This document shows, piece after piece, positions 1 through 9,464 of a stretch of DNA of 64,000 bases. This stretch comes from CAVUPF01 sp963743285. GTDB lineage: Bacteria > Actinomycetota > Thermoleophilia > Solirubrobacterales > 70-9. Position 1 is the first letter of the stretch, and each line of letters opens with the position of its first letter. Made by a program: the position numbers and the translations under genes. The stretch spans positions 186,001 to 250,000 of the forward strand of contig CAVUPF010000003.1 of assembly GCA_963743285.1 (NCBI GenBank). Reading direction: 5' to 3'. The notes under the pieces were generated by a model that worked only from the letters and a program-made list of their open reading frames with translations, did no database searches and had not been told where the DNA came from.

Positions 1-186
1 AACGGCTCCCAGTTCTTCATCGTCACCACCCCGGCGGCGCCCTGGCTCGACGGCAAGCACACGGTCTTCGGCGAGGTGACCGACGGCATGGACGCGGTCG
101 AGGCGATCGAGTCGGCAGAGACCGACGGCTCTGACCGACCGCTCGACCCTGAGGTGATCGAGCGCGTCGAGCTCTCTGACGGGTAG
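1..186 (+). CDS. Peptidyl-prolyl cis-trans isomerase (cyclophilin type), C-terminal part
   Basis: The reading frame is open from the window edge and stops at TAG 184-186. The 61 visible residues begin with NGSQFFIVT, the cyclophilin signature, followed by WLDGKHTVFGEV, the conserved beta-strand and loop near the C-terminus. The family catalyses cis-trans isomerisation of prolyl bonds and acts as a folding helper. The N-terminal two thirds lie outside the window, so localisation and any signal peptide cannot be judged. The gene converges on the FMN oxidase gene with only 4 bases between the stops. Confidence 0.9.
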   Translation, partial: NGSQFFIVTTPAAPWLDGKHTVFGEVTDGMDAVEAIESAETDGSDRPLDPEVIERVELSDG

Positions 187-190
187 CCCT

Positions 191-1357
<1,167 letters not shown>

Positions 1358-1407
1358 GGCGGCTCAGGACGCTATCGTCTCGCAGCCCTCGGCTGGGGGG
1401 CGGCGAC

Positions 1408-2157
1408 TCAGCCGGCCGACGACGTCTTGGCGGCGCCCGGCTCGCCGCCGTGCTTGTCGCGGCGCTGGCGGAGCGCCTCGCCGGGGCGCCAGAGGCTGAC
1501 CAGCCCGGCGACCAGGGTGACAAGGAAGATCTGGCCGAGCATCATCTCCAGCCCGGATACCATCTGCCCGGGCTGGCCGGCCGGGACCAGGTCGCCGTAG
1601 CCGGTCGTGGTCAGCGTCGTGTAGCTGAAGAAGAGGAAGTCAGAGCCCTGGGGGTGGGCCACACCGGCGAAGAAGGCGCCCCCCTGGATCCGGGCGATCG
1701 TCCCGTAGGCGAAGCTGAAGAGGAGCCCCAACACCGTGTAGACGCTGATCGCGCCGAGGATCGTCCGAAACCCGACTTCGGCAGAGGTGACGACACGGCG
1801 CAGGACGGCGCCCATCGCCACGGTCAACAGGCCGATCTGGATCAGTGAGGCGACGTCGAGCCAGGTGCGCGCGCCGCTGGCGGCCGAGACGGCCGCCAGC
1901 ACGACGGCGAGCGCCGAGAGCAGCACCGCCGCTCGCACCTGGGTGGTCCGCGCGCTGGAGCTGGTTAGCGAGACCACCGAGGTCGCGCTGGTGGCGAGGA
2001 TCAGCATCACCGCCGACCAGCCGCGATTGGAGAGCAGAGAGGCGAGGACGTAGGTGATCAGGACCAGCAGGAGAACCAGGCCGAAGGCGTCGCTGATCCG
2101 CTGCGCGCGCCGCAGCCAGCGCTCGCGTGTGCGCGCGCGACGGGATGCCGAGTCCAT
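1408..2157 (-). CDS. Ion-channel family membrane protein with K+ selectivity filter
   Basis: The 249-residue protein has about six hydrophobic segments. Near residue 190 it carries TTLTTTGYGDLVP, the pore helix plus TTGYGD selectivity filter of K+ channels, followed by a last transmembrane helix ending VAGLVSLWRP. No cytoplasmic RCK or cyclic-nucleotide domain follows; the tail is short, basic and disordered. The arrangement of four N-terminal helices before a two-helix pore module suggests a six-TM Kv-like topology without an obvious charged S4 helix. A second, shorter two-TM channel lies at 3419-3874, so K+ conductance seems a theme of this block. Gating is unknown. Confidence 0.8.
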   Translation of the reverse strand: MDSASRRARTRERWLRRAQRISDAFGLVLLLVLITYVLASLLSNRGWSAVMLILATSATSVVSLTSSSARTTQVRAAVLLSALAVVLAAVSAASGARTWLDVASLIQIGLLTVAMGAVLRRVVTSAEVGFRTILGAISVYTVLGLLFSFAYGTIARIQGGAFFAGVAHPQGSDFLFFSYTTLTTTGYGDLVPAGQPGQMVSGLEMMLGQIFLVTLVAGLVSLWRPGEALRQRRDKHGGEPGAAKTSSAG

Positions 2158-2475
2158 GCCCGGCTGTTCGGGTGGGGCCGGCGGTTTCCTCCCTGCCCTG
2201 CCTGGGCGCCGCTCACATCCGGTTTGCCCCGAGCGGCCTGTTGCGACGCAGCGGCAGCGGTTCGCGGATTGCCGCCTTGGCCCTGAGTTCGCTCAACGGG
2301 TGGTTATCAACGAGCTGGTCGAGGACGTGGCACTGGTGCAGCTTGGCGAGAGCGAGGTGGCGCATTGGGAGGAGGACGGGGCCTGCGGGAGCCCGGCGAG
2401 GATCGCGGCCTCGGCCCAGCTCTGGAGCCGAGAGGGCTTGCGATCGGAGGGTCGACCCCGTACGGTCGTCAGGCA
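2158..2475. other. Intergenic region between divergent channel and aquaporin genes
   Basis: This 318-base divergent spacer should hold the promoters of both flanking genes. No convincing gene, repeat or strong hairpin was seen. The frame of the aquaporin stays open upstream to 2365, but that stretch is Arg/Gly-rich and does not look coding. Confidence 0.4.
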
Positions 2476-3384
2476 ATGACGGATGATCTCAAGGACCAGG
2501 CCGATCCCAGCGCGATCGGCCTGGCTGGCTTCCCTCTCACTCCCCGCTCGCGGCACCTGCTCACGCTCGAGTTTGGGGACCGCAAGGACTTCGACGATCC
2601 GCGGCGCGAGTGGCGGCGGCTGTTCTCCGAGTTGCTGGGGACGTTCTTTTTGGTCCTCGTCGCGGCTGGCGGCGGGCTTCTTCACGCCAAGGGGCAGGTT
2701 GGCCTTGCCGCGGCTGTCGTCGCCCCCGGTCTCATGGTCATGGCGATCATCCTGTTCATGGGCGCGATCTCCGGCGCCCACCTGAACCCGGCAGTCTCGC
2801 TCGCCTTCGCCATGCGCGGCGACTTCCCCTGGAAACGTCTGCCGGGCTACATCCTCATCCAGCTCGTCGGCGCGACTCTGGCCTGCCTGTTCTTGTTGGC
2901 GGTGTTCGGCAACGTCGAGCACATGGGCGCGACGCTGCCCGGGCCGGGGTACGCGGGCTGGCAGGCGCTGCTGATGGAGACGGTGCTGAGCTTGGGGCTG
3001 GTCAGCGTGATCCTCGGCACTGCTTCGGCGGCGCAGAACGTCGGCGCGATCGCGGCGCTCGGCGTCGGCGGCTATATCGCCCTGGCCGGCCTCTGGGCGG
3101 CGCCGGTCAGCGGCGTGTCGATGAACCCGGCCCGCTCGTTTGGCCCGGCGCTGGTCAGCGGCGATTTCAACAGCTACTGGGTGTACGTGATCGGCCCTGT
3201 TTCCGGAGCGCTGATCGCCGTCGGCTGCGCCATGGTGCTGCGCGGCCGGGGCGGCAGCTCGATCTCGCGGGCCGCCGGATCAGGCACCCTCGACCCGGGA
3301 AGCCTCGGCCAGCGCCAGCGCCTGGCCCACCAGATCGAGCTGGGCGAGGTCGACCCGAGCGTCATCCTGCCCAAGGACGAGTGA
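2476..3384 (+). CDS. MIP-family aquaporin / glycerol facilitator
   Basis: The 302-residue integral membrane protein has both hallmark NPA boxes, HLNPAVS at about residues 102-108 and SMNPARSFGP at about 215-224, placed in the two half-helices of the aquaporin hourglass. Six transmembrane segments are evident. After the second NPA the Arg (NPAR) of the selectivity filter is present, followed by SFGPAL, typical of water-specific rather than glycerol-type channels. The ATG at 2476 (MTDDLKD) was chosen because upstream codons look noncoding. About 50 hydrophilic residues precede the first helix and a 45-residue hydrophilic tail follows the last, both longer than in E. coli AqpZ. A K+ channel gene follows 34 bases later, so co-transcription is likely and an osmotic role is plausible. 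Confidence 0.88.
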   Translation: MTDDLKDQADPSAIGLAGFPLTPRSRHLLTLEFGDRKDFDDPRREWRRLFSELLGTFFLVLVAAGGGLLHAKGQVGLAAAVVAPGLMVMAIILFMGAISGAHLNPAVSLAFAMRGDFPWKRLPGYILIQLVGATLACLFLLAVFGNVEHMGATLPGPGYAGWQALLMETVLSLGLVSVILGTASAAQNVGAIAALGVGGYIALAGLWAAPVSGVSMNPARSFGPALVSGDFNSYWVYVIGPVSGALIAVGCAMVLRGRGGSSISRAAGSGTLDPGSLGQRQRLAHQIELGEVDPSVILPKDE

Positions 3385-3418
3385 GAGGAGCGCCGGGCGC
3401 CGCAACGAACACCAAGTA

Positions 3419-3874
3419 GTGGCGAGCCAACCGGCACCGCATCGGTCCGCCCGCTGGCTGGAGAGGCGTATCGAGCGAAAGGGCCTGCGCCCGCGCTTTG
3501 CGGCCTACGTGATCATCGCGTTCTGGACCGCCGCGATCATCGTCTTCGGCGTGGTCGAGCGCTTGGTCGACCCGAGGACCTTCCACTCGGTATGGCTTGG
3601 GATGTGGTGGGCGACCCAGACAGTGACGACGGTCGGTTACGGCGACATCGTCCCGCAGCAGACGATCGGAAAGATCATCGCCGTCTTCCTCATGCTGGGC
3701 GGGTTGTCGCTGTTGGCAGTCGTGACGGGGGCGATCTCGAGCGCCTTCGTGACGCGCGCCGCGGTCGAGCGCAGGGAAGCCGGAGACGATCCGACGATGC
3801 AGGCGCTGCAGGAGTTGGCCTCCCAGCTCGAGACGATCGAAGGGGAGCTCGCCCGGCTCCAGCCGCGCCGCTAG
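3419..3874 (+). CDS. Two-TM potassium channel protein
   Basis: The 151-residue protein starts at GTG 3419. It has a basic N-terminus, one hydrophobic helix (residues about 28-48), a pore loop with QTVTTVGYGDIVPQ containing the TVGYGD filter, a second helix (about 80-105), and a short C-terminal coiled segment (MQALQELASQLETIEGEL). This is the minimal KcsA-like topology and should assemble as a tetramer. The C-terminal coiled-coil probably bundles the four subunits. No RCK domain is present. It follows the aquaporin closely on the same strand. Confidence 0.85.
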   Translation: MASQPAPHRSARWLERRIERKGLRPRFAAYVIIAFWTAAIIVFGVVERLVDPRTFHSVWLGMWWATQTVTTVGYGDIVPQQTIGKIIAVFLMLGGLSLLAVVTGAISSAFVTRAAVERREAGDDPTMQALQELASQLETIEGELARLQPRR

Positions 3875-3923
3875 GGTTTTTCCTTGCACCCAACGAGGAG
3901 GCACCCGATGAGGGCAGGGAGGC

Positions 3924-4143
3924 ATGCGTTTCGCGGCGGCCGGAATCGGCCTGGCATTGGCGGTCACCGTGCTCGGCGTGCCCAGGCGTGCCCCGCCAGC
4001 GGACCACCTCGCAGAGCGGGGGCAGCGTGGAATTCAAGGCCTCCAAGGGCGGCGCCGCGGTGATGGGATTCACGGCCGAGATGTCTCCGCAGGGCTTTCA
4101 CTGCGATGCCGGAAAGGCGACCTTCGAAGCTTCTGCGCGCTGA
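3924..4143 (+). pseudogene. Possible small exported-protein remnant with a frameshift
   Basis: An ATG at 3924 begins a signal-peptide-like sequence (MRFAAAGIGLALAVTVLG). It then runs out of register. A neighbouring frame continues with SGGSVEFKASKGG and ends EMSPQGFHCDAGKATFEASAR before TGA 4141-4143. The two pieces together look like a small secreted protein broken by one frameshift. No family was recognised, and the assignment rests only on composition. Confidence 0.25.
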
Positions 4144-4164
4144 TCTGAACTGCAGCTGTGGCCG

Positions 4165-4926
4165 ATGAGCCGGGACCTGCTGCTCTTCGTGGCGGTCTTC
4201 CTTGCCTGCGCGGTCGAGGGGGTGGAGGCGGTTACCATCGTGCTGGCGGCGGGGATCACCCGCGGCTGGCGCTCGGCCTGGGCCGGGGTGGCGGCTGCCC
4301 TGGCGGTGCTGGTGACGCTCATCGCCGTGCTTGGCCCTGCCCTCACCAGGCTCCCGGCCAGCTCGCTGCGCCTGGTGGTCGGCGGTCTCCTACTCGTCTT
4401 CGGGCTGCAGTGGCTCCGCAAGGCGATCCTGCGAGCCGGGGGCTATAAGGCCCTGCATGACGAGGAGGCGATATTTGCCCGGGAGGTCGCCGATCTGCGT
4501 GCGAGATCGGAAGCTGCGGAGCCCGGAATCGACTCGTTGGGCTTCATCGTTAGCTTTAAAGGGGTGCTGCTCGAGGGTCTCGAGGTGGCCTTCATCGTGA
4601 TCACGTTCGGCAGCAACCAGCACAACGTCGGGCTCGCGGCGGCGGCCGCGCTCGCCGCGCTCGCGCTCGTCATCGTGGCCGGCGCTGCGGCGCATGCGCC
4701 GCTCAGCCGCGTGCCCGAGAACACGATCAAGTACATAGTCGGCGTGCTTTTGACCTCGTTCGGGGTCTTCTGGGGGGCCGAGGGCGCTGGAGCCCGCTGG
4801 CCGGCCGGGGACGCCGCCATCCCGGTGATCATCGCAGTGATGGCAGCCACCTCGCTCGGCCTTGTCGCGGTGCTCCGTCGTCGCCATGCCCGGCTCGGTG
4901 GGGGCACGGCCCTGGCGGACGAATGA
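4165..4926 (+). CDS. COG4280-type multi-pass membrane protein
   Basis: This 253-residue protein has about six transmembrane helices arranged as two related halves. Each half carries an acidic motif in a helix: VEGVEAVTIVLAAG near residue 18 and LEGLEVAFIVITFG near residue 138. The TIVLAAGITRGWRSAW segment matches what is known as COG4280, a family of uncharacterised bacterial membrane proteins. The duplicated E-x-G-x-E motifs recall the paired acidic motifs of cation/H+ exchangers of the UPF0016/GDT1 type, so cation transport is a reasonable but unproven inference. It overlaps the next small membrane-protein gene by ATGA, implying translational coupling. Confidence 0.65.
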   Translation: MSRDLLLFVAVFLACAVEGVEAVTIVLAAGITRGWRSAWAGVAAALAVLVTLIAVLGPALTRLPASSLRLVVGGLLLVFGLQWLRKAILRAGGYKALHDEEAIFAREVADLRARSEAAEPGIDSLGFIVSFKGVLLEGLEVAFIVITFGSNQHNVGLAAAAALAALALVIVAGAAAHAPLSRVPENTIKYIVGVLLTSFGVFWGAEGAGARWPAGDAAIPVIIAVMAATSLGLVAVLRRRHARLGGGTALADE

Positions 4927-5159
4927 GCCTGCTGCGAAGATTCCGGGGGTTCATCTACGAGTTCATCGTCGGCGATGACCCGCTCCTCGCGGGAGCGGCT
5001 GTTCTCGCCCTCGGTATCACCGCTGCACTCGCCGCCAGCGGCGCGGAGGCCTGGTGGGTGACGCCCGTTGTCGTGCTGGTCGTGCTCAGCATCTCGGTGC
5101 TGCGTGGCGCCCGCCCGGACCTCTCCGAGAGCGATGGGCCAGGGCCGCCGGTCGGCTGA
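4923..5159 (+). CDS. Small two-TM membrane protein
   Basis: The 78-residue protein begins at the ATG of an ATGA overlap with the upstream COG4280 gene. It has a short basic N-terminus, FIYEFIVGDDPLLAG, and two hydrophobic helices with a short hydrophilic tail. Its size and coupling suggest an accessory subunit of the upstream membrane protein. No known domain was recognised. Confidence 0.6.
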   Translation: MSLLRRFRGFIYEFIVGDDPLLAGAAVLALGITAALAASGAEAWWVTPVVVLVVLSISVLRGARPDLSESDGPGPPVG

Positions 5160-5160
5160 A

Positions 5161-5186
5161 GCTGCGAGGCTCCAGCGGCTCGCAGC
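5161..5186 (+). terminator. Stem-loop just after the COG4280 operon
   Basis: An 8-bp perfect stem (GCTGCGAG / CTCGCAGC) with a 10-base loop starts 2 bases after the stop at 5159. There is no T-run, as is common for GC-rich actinobacterial terminators. Confidence 0.5.
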
Positions 5187-5492
5187 GCCGGCCGGCTCCG
5201 CCGCACTTCCATGCCGAACTCCCAAATAACCGAGCCGTATACGCGGCGCGCGGGTGCCCGAACGTGATCGTCGTCGCCTTTGGCGGCAGTACGCACGCCT
5301 TGATTCCGCTGTTCGCGGTTGGCGAGGAGGGTCAGCGGTGACGTCGTTGTGCCGACCCTGGTCACCCGCCACCCGTGGCAGGGAGCCGCTACACAACCCG
5401 CTCGAGTACGCCCTGGCCCGTCTCTGCTGGGCCGCGCCCGGATGTGGTCGTCAGCTCGGTGTCGACGGGGTGGACGGCTGAGCGGCCCGCCG
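5187..5492. other. Gene-free spacer between convergent units
   Basis: This spacer of about 300 bases lies between the end of the COG4280 operon and the end of the Nramp-like gene. Only short overlapping frames without coding character are present, and no further structure was noticed. Confidence 0.35.
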
Positions 5493-7139
5493 TCAGGCTC
5501 CGCCGAGCTGGGTCGCCTTCACGATCAACAGGAGGATGGCGATTACCAGATAGCCGCGCAAGGCCATCATTCCGGCTTTGCGCCCGCTCGACCAGCGAGG
5601 CCGCTCGAGCAGCGCCAAGGGGGGCATCGTCCAGTTACGCCGCGCCTCCGTTGAGGGCGCATAGGCGGGTGGGCCACGGCGCTTGCGTCGGCGTAGGGTG
5701 AATGCCCCCGCTGCCAGCAGACTGAGCGCCAGGGCGACGCCCAGGTAGAGCGTCAGCATTGGCGTATTGATCGCCGGGAACAGGGTCGTCGCGACCAGGA
5801 TCATCGAGAGCATCACAAGGATCGCGACGATCACGGTGGCCAGCGCGTTCACCCACGGTCCGTTGACCCAGGGGCCCAGCACCTCGCGGTCATTGCAGAG
5901 CAGGAGCAAGAACACGGTGGCGCTGGGCAGAACGATCCCAGCAAGCGCCTGCACCGCCTCGGTTATCACCCCGAGCGGAGCCCCGGGGATCAGAACGATC
6001 GCCGCCGCGAACACGACCAGACCAGCGAAGATCGCGTAGAAGAGCTTGGCCTCGCGAAAGCCGCGATGCAGCGAATGGCTGGCGCCGAAGACGTCGCCAA
6101 AGGCATAGGAGGTGGCGAGGGTTACCGCGCCGGCCCCGATCAGCGAGGCGTTCAGCAGGACGATGGCGAAGAGGGCGCCCGCCGTGGGGCTGATGTAGTG
6201 ACGAAGCTCGCTGGCCACGGCACCCGCGTTGGTGTAGTTACCGTGCGCTGGCGTACCGCCGAAGGCGAAGGCGGTGACCGCAATCAGCGCCGCGGCACCG
6301 AGGACGACGACGAAGGCGCCGATCACAGTGTCGGCCCGCTCGTAGTTGATCCAGCGCGGCGTGATCCGCTTGTCGATCACGTTGGACTGCTGGAAGAAGA
6401 GCTGCCATGGAGCAACCGTCGTGCCGACGAGGGCGATGATCAGCAGCATCGAGGTCGAGTTGGCGCCCCCTTCGATCCCCGGGACGGCGAAGTCGTGGGC
6501 CATCGTGCCGAGGTCAGGGTGGGCCATGATCGCCAGCGGGATCACCAGGAAGTTGGCGAAGACGAAGACGAACATGAAGCGCTCCCAGCTGCGGAAGCTA
6601 CCGGTGAGGGTCATCGCGATCAGCGCCAGCGCGGCCCCCGGCACGGCGATGTACTCGCTGACGCCCAGGTACCCCAGGGAAAGGCTGACGCCGATGAACT
6701 CGGTGACGATTGTGAGAAAGTTGAGGATGAACAGGTCTCCGACTGAGAAAAAGCCCCAGAAGCGCCCGAAGCGCTCGATGATCAACCTCGCGTGGCCGAC
6801 CCCGGTCACGGCCCCCAGGCGGATCACCATCTCCTGGTTTACGATCAGCACAGGGATCAACAGGATCAGCACCCAGAGCAGGCTGGTACCGAAGTTCTGA
6901 CCCGCCTGGGCGTAGGTGGCGACGCCGCCGGCGTCGTTGTCGCCGACCATCACGATCAGGCCAGGACCCATGATTGCCAGCAGCGCCACAAGCCGGGCGC
7001 GCCAACCAAAGCGGCGGCCACTGTCGCGCATCCGGATCGTCCCTAGTGCGCCCTGAATGTCACCGAGATGCGCATCGTCGAGTACTGCTGCGTGCTCTGA
7101 GCCGCTCGACTGGGCGCCTGCTGCCTGCGGGTCCTCCAT
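5493..7139 (-). CDS. Nramp-superfamily divalent metal transporter (possibly Mg2+-type, NRMT-like)
   Basis: The protein has about 548 residues and 11-12 transmembrane helices, with an Nramp-like core. Its first helix reads GPGLIVMVGDNDAGG where classical Mn/Fe Nramps have DPGN. Helix 6 has GTTVAPWQLFFQQ where the metal-coordinating Met of the MPH motif would be. Loss of the soft Met ligand is a known feature of Nramp-related magnesium transporters. The downstream neighbour is an MgtE-N/CBS protein, which also points to Mg2+. The ATG at 7139 is preferred because AAAGGAGG at 7149-7156 sits 9 bases away; upstream TTG 7148 and ATG 7145 are too close to it. It is the last gene of the leftward unit. 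Substrate is inferred, not shown. Confidence 0.82.
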   Translation of the reverse strand: MEDPQAAGAQSSGSEHAAVLDDAHLGDIQGALGTIRMRDSGRRFGWRARLVALLAIMGPGLIVMVGDNDAGGVATYAQAGQNFGTSLLWVLILLIPVLIVNQEMVIRLGAVTGVGHARLIIERFGRFWGFFSVGDLFILNFLTIVTEFIGVSLSLGYLGVSEYIAVPGAALALIAMTLTGSFRSWERFMFVFVFANFLVIPLAIMAHPDLGTMAHDFAVPGIEGGANSTSMLLIIALVGTTVAPWQLFFQQSNVIDKRITPRWINYERADTVIGAFVVVLGAAALIAVTAFAFGGTPAHGNYTNAGAVASELRHYISPTAGALFAIVLLNASLIGAGAVTLATSYAFGDVFGASHSLHRGFREAKLFYAIFAGLVVFAAAIVLIPGAPLGVITEAVQALAGIVLPSATVFLLLLCNDREVLGPWVNGPWVNALATVIVAILVMLSMILVATTLFPAINTPMLTLYLGVALALSLLAAGAFTLRRRKRRGPPAYAPSTEARRNWTMPPLALLERPRWSSGRKAGMMALRGYLVIAILLLIVKATQLGGA

Positions 7140-7177
7140 CTTCATCAACCTCCTTTCCGACCGACGCTCATGGCCGA

Positions 7178-7203
7178 CCCTTCCGGCCCAAAGCCAGGAA
7201 GGG
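7178..7203 (-). promoter_or_regulatory. Leader hairpin upstream of the Nramp-like gene
   Basis: A 7-bp stem (CCCTTCC / GGAAGGG) extended by GGC/GCC with one bulged base lies about 22 bases upstream of the ribosome binding site, in a 300-base spacer (7149-7448) after the CBS gene. It could be part of a metal-responsive leader or an attenuator. I could not match it to the ykoK, yybP-ykoY or other named riboswitch consensus by eye. Confidence 0.35.
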
Positions 7204-7448
7204 GACGTGCCCGGATTTACCCGCGCACGCTGCAGAAAGTGATGTCTAGCGCCTAGGCATCGAGGTGCAGGCGCACGCGAGCGGGGTGGTACTTCGCGGT
7301 AGGTCTATGTCGATCACAAGCTCCAACGCCGTTCTCCTACACCTTTCGAGTCGCCGTTCTCGACGACGCGACGAGGCTAGCACGCGTCCGCTTCACGGAC
7401 CGAGCTCGGGACACCGCTCAGGAGCGGGCGGCAGAGCCGCCCCACCGC

Positions 7449-8693
7449 TTAGCCTTGGGCGACCCGCGCCCGGCGGCGCCACTCTTCGGGTACGAGCAGC
7501 TCCAAAACGTCATCGACGGTTACGACCCCGACCACGCAGGAGGCCTCGTCGACGACCGGCAGCATGGTCAGATTGAAGTCCGCCATCAGGCGCGCCACCT
7601 CAGGCAGCTCCTCGTCGGTACGCACATTTAGCGGATCGAAGTCGGCCACATCGACGATGGCACTATCTGGGTCCACACGGAGTAAGGCGACCACCAGCGC
7701 GGCGCCGACGAGATGGCCCTGTTCATCGGTGAGGTAGACGGTCGTAGCCGCCTCGGGCGGCACGTCGGCCTCCCTGACCAGCCCCAGGGCGGCAGCGACG
7801 CTGATCGTTGCCTCCACCCCGACGAGATCGGGGCTCATCAGCCCGCCGGCGGTAGCCGGGTTGTAGCCGAGCAGGGTGCGGATCTTGAGCTGCTTGGCAT
7901 AGGGCAGCCGCTCGAGGATCGGGAGGCGCCGCTCTTGATCGATGTCGGCGATCAGATCCGCGGCATCATCAGGCGCCATGCGGGCGATCAGAAGTGCCGC
8001 CTGGGCATCGGAGCGCTCGCCGATGAACTCCATGCGGTGCTCCTCGTCGAGCTCCTCGAAGACATCGGCCTCGAGCTCCCGGTCGCTCCCCACCGCCTCG
8101 ATGATCTCCTCGCCCTCCTCGTGGGAGGCCGCCTCGACCAGGTCCGCGATCTGGGCCGGATGCAGTCGGGCGAGATGGCGGCGGCCGAGCCGCAGGCGCG
8201 AGCTGGGAACGTGGCCGACGAAGGGCTCGAGTTCAGACCAGCTTAGGATTGGAGGATCGGCTGGGCGGGCACGACCGGGGAGCAGCCGCCGCAGGGCGCT
8301 TCGGGGCCTTGGGTCGATGCCCGCGACCCGCCAGCGACCCTCGATGCAGGCGAGCACGATCTCATGGGCGGTGACGAGGCGCGCCGCCTGCACGTCGATC
8401 AGCTTGCGTCCGAGCAGGTCGTCGCGCAGCAGCACCTCACCTTCGCGGCGCTCGAAGCTCGCCAGGCTGAGCTTCTCGCCCGAGAGGCGCACCTGCCCCG
8501 GCTCCAGGGACGCGACGCGCTCGCTGGGGACGAAGAATTCGCGACCCCCGATCCGCGCCCGCAGCCCGGTGACCGGCGGCAGCCCGGGTTCGCCGAGCCG
8601 CACGATGAGGTCCTCGACGCGGCCCAGCTTCTCCCCCGCCCGGTCGAGCATGGGACTTCGAATCAGGGAGGACAGGTTGAGCAACTCTGTCAC
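7449..8693 (-). CDS. PRC-barrel / MgtE N-terminal / CBS-pair protein
   Basis: This 414-residue soluble protein has three parts. Residues about 10-80 form a PRC-barrel-like domain (GEKLGRVEDLIVRLGEPGLP). Residues about 160-280 form the helical MgtE N-terminal superhelix (HPAQIADLVEAASHEEGEE, LIARMAPDDAADLIADID). Residues about 280-410 hold a CBS pair (AGGLMSPDLVGVEATISVAAAL ... LPVVDEASCVVGVVTVDDVLELL). It lacks the MgtE transmembrane domain, so it cannot itself be a channel. In MgtE these parts sense Mg2+. Its position directly upstream of the Nramp-like transporter suggests it acts as a cytoplasmic Mg2+ or nucleotide sensor for that transporter. Confidence 0.85.
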   Translation of the reverse strand: MTELLNLSSLIRSPMLDRAGEKLGRVEDLIVRLGEPGLPPVTGLRARIGGREFFVPSERVASLEPGQVRLSGEKLSLASFERREGEVLLRDDLLGRKLIDVQAARLVTAHEIVLACIEGRWRVAGIDPRPRSALRRLLPGRARPADPPILSWSELEPFVGHVPSSRLRLGRRHLARLHPAQIADLVEAASHEEGEEIIEAVGSDRELEADVFEELDEEHRMEFIGERSDAQAALLIARMAPDDAADLIADIDQERRLPILERLPYAKQLKIRTLLGYNPATAGGLMSPDLVGVEATISVAAALGLVREADVPPEAATTVYLTDEQGHLVGAALVVALLRVDPDSAIVDVADFDPLNVRTDEELPEVARLMADFNLTMLPVVDEASCVVGVVTVDDVLELLVPEEWRRRARVAQG

Positions 8694-8728
8694 CGGAAGC
8701 AGAAGATACGCCTAACGTCAGGCACCCG

Positions 8729-8762
8729 GCTCAGATCGGGCCGGCGCCGGCCCGATCTGAGC
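8729..8762 (-). terminator. 34-base perfect palindrome, probable terminator
   Basis: The sequence from 8729 to 8762 is a perfect inverted repeat: a 17-base arm GCTCAGATCGGGCCGGC is followed directly by its reverse complement. It abuts the stop codon of the 233-residue membrane protein gene (8763-8765) and precedes the CBS gene. Position and strength fit a terminator of the gene at 8763-9464. Confidence 0.65.
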
Positions 8763-9464
8763 TCAGGCGAGGATGTTCACCGCTCGTGCTGCGACCAGCA
8801 GCACCGTCAGCAGCGAGATCAGCGCCTGCACCAGCATCAGCATCTTCGCCATCACGCTGATCGGCATCGCGTCGGTGGGGCTGAAGGCGCTGGCGTTGGT
8901 GAAGGCCAGGTACAGATAGTCGGGAAAGCGCGGCTTCCAGTCGGGGCCGAGGAACTTGGGGTCGGCCATCTGCGGGAAGATGAAGTCCCGGGGGCGATGG
9001 TCCTCTCGATCCTCCCGCTCGCGCGGCCCACCGCCGTCGAGCTCCCAGTACCAGAGCGCAAAGATGATGATGTTGGTGAGCCAGATCATCAAGGCGCCGA
9101 AGAGCAGGTTGCGGCCGCTCGTCTTCGATCCTTCGAGCAGGGCCTCGACGAGGAGCGCCAACGACAGCGCGTTGGCGGCGCTGACCAGCGCCATCAAGCC
9201 GATCGCGAATCGCCGCCGCCGGCGAAACTCGGCGCGGTCGTGGCGCGGGGTCGTGATCGCCAGGCCGACCAGCAGGATCGCCTCGAGGCCCGGTACCAGG
9301 AAACGGGGGCCCGGAGTGACCTTGGCCGGCATCAGGAGCTGCAGCCCGATGGCCGCCAAGACCGCGAGCTGGGCGGGCCAGTAGGGCACGGCCTGGCGCA
9401 GCCGCGCGACATCGCGCTCCGCCGCCGGCTCCTCACGCCGCAACCATCTGATCCGCTCGGGCAT
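8763..9464 (-). CDS. Multi-pass membrane protein, DUF1345-like with pore-like loop
   Basis: The 233-residue protein has about six hydrophobic segments. The C-terminal third reads FPDYLYLAFTNASAFSPTDAMPIS followed by two helices, with a final segment ending LLVAARAVNIL. That layout (aromatic-rich loop, F-T-x-A-x-F-S-P-T-D, terminal helix) resembles DUF1345 proteins and two-TM channel pores, although there is no GYGD. An LWYWELDGGGP motif precedes it. A strong palindrome follows the stop. Function is unknown; an ion-conducting role is speculation from topology. Confidence 0.6.
   Translation of the reverse strand: MPERIRWLRREEPAAERDVARLRQAVPYWPAQLAVLAAIGLQLLMPAKVTPGPRFLVPGLEAILLVGLAITTPRHDRAEFRRRRRFAIGLMALVSAANALSLALLVEALLEGSKTSGRNLLFGALMIWLTNIIIFALWYWELDGGGPREREDREDHRPRDFIFPQMADPKFLGPDWKPRFPDYLYLAFTNASAFSPTDAMPISVMAKMLMLVQALISLLTVLLVAARAVNILA

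Noticed and set aside
7149..7448. Known Mg2+ or Mn2+ riboswitch (ykoK or yybP-ykoY class)
   Set aside because: The conserved core sequences of these classes could not be located on the minus strand; only a generic hairpin is reported.
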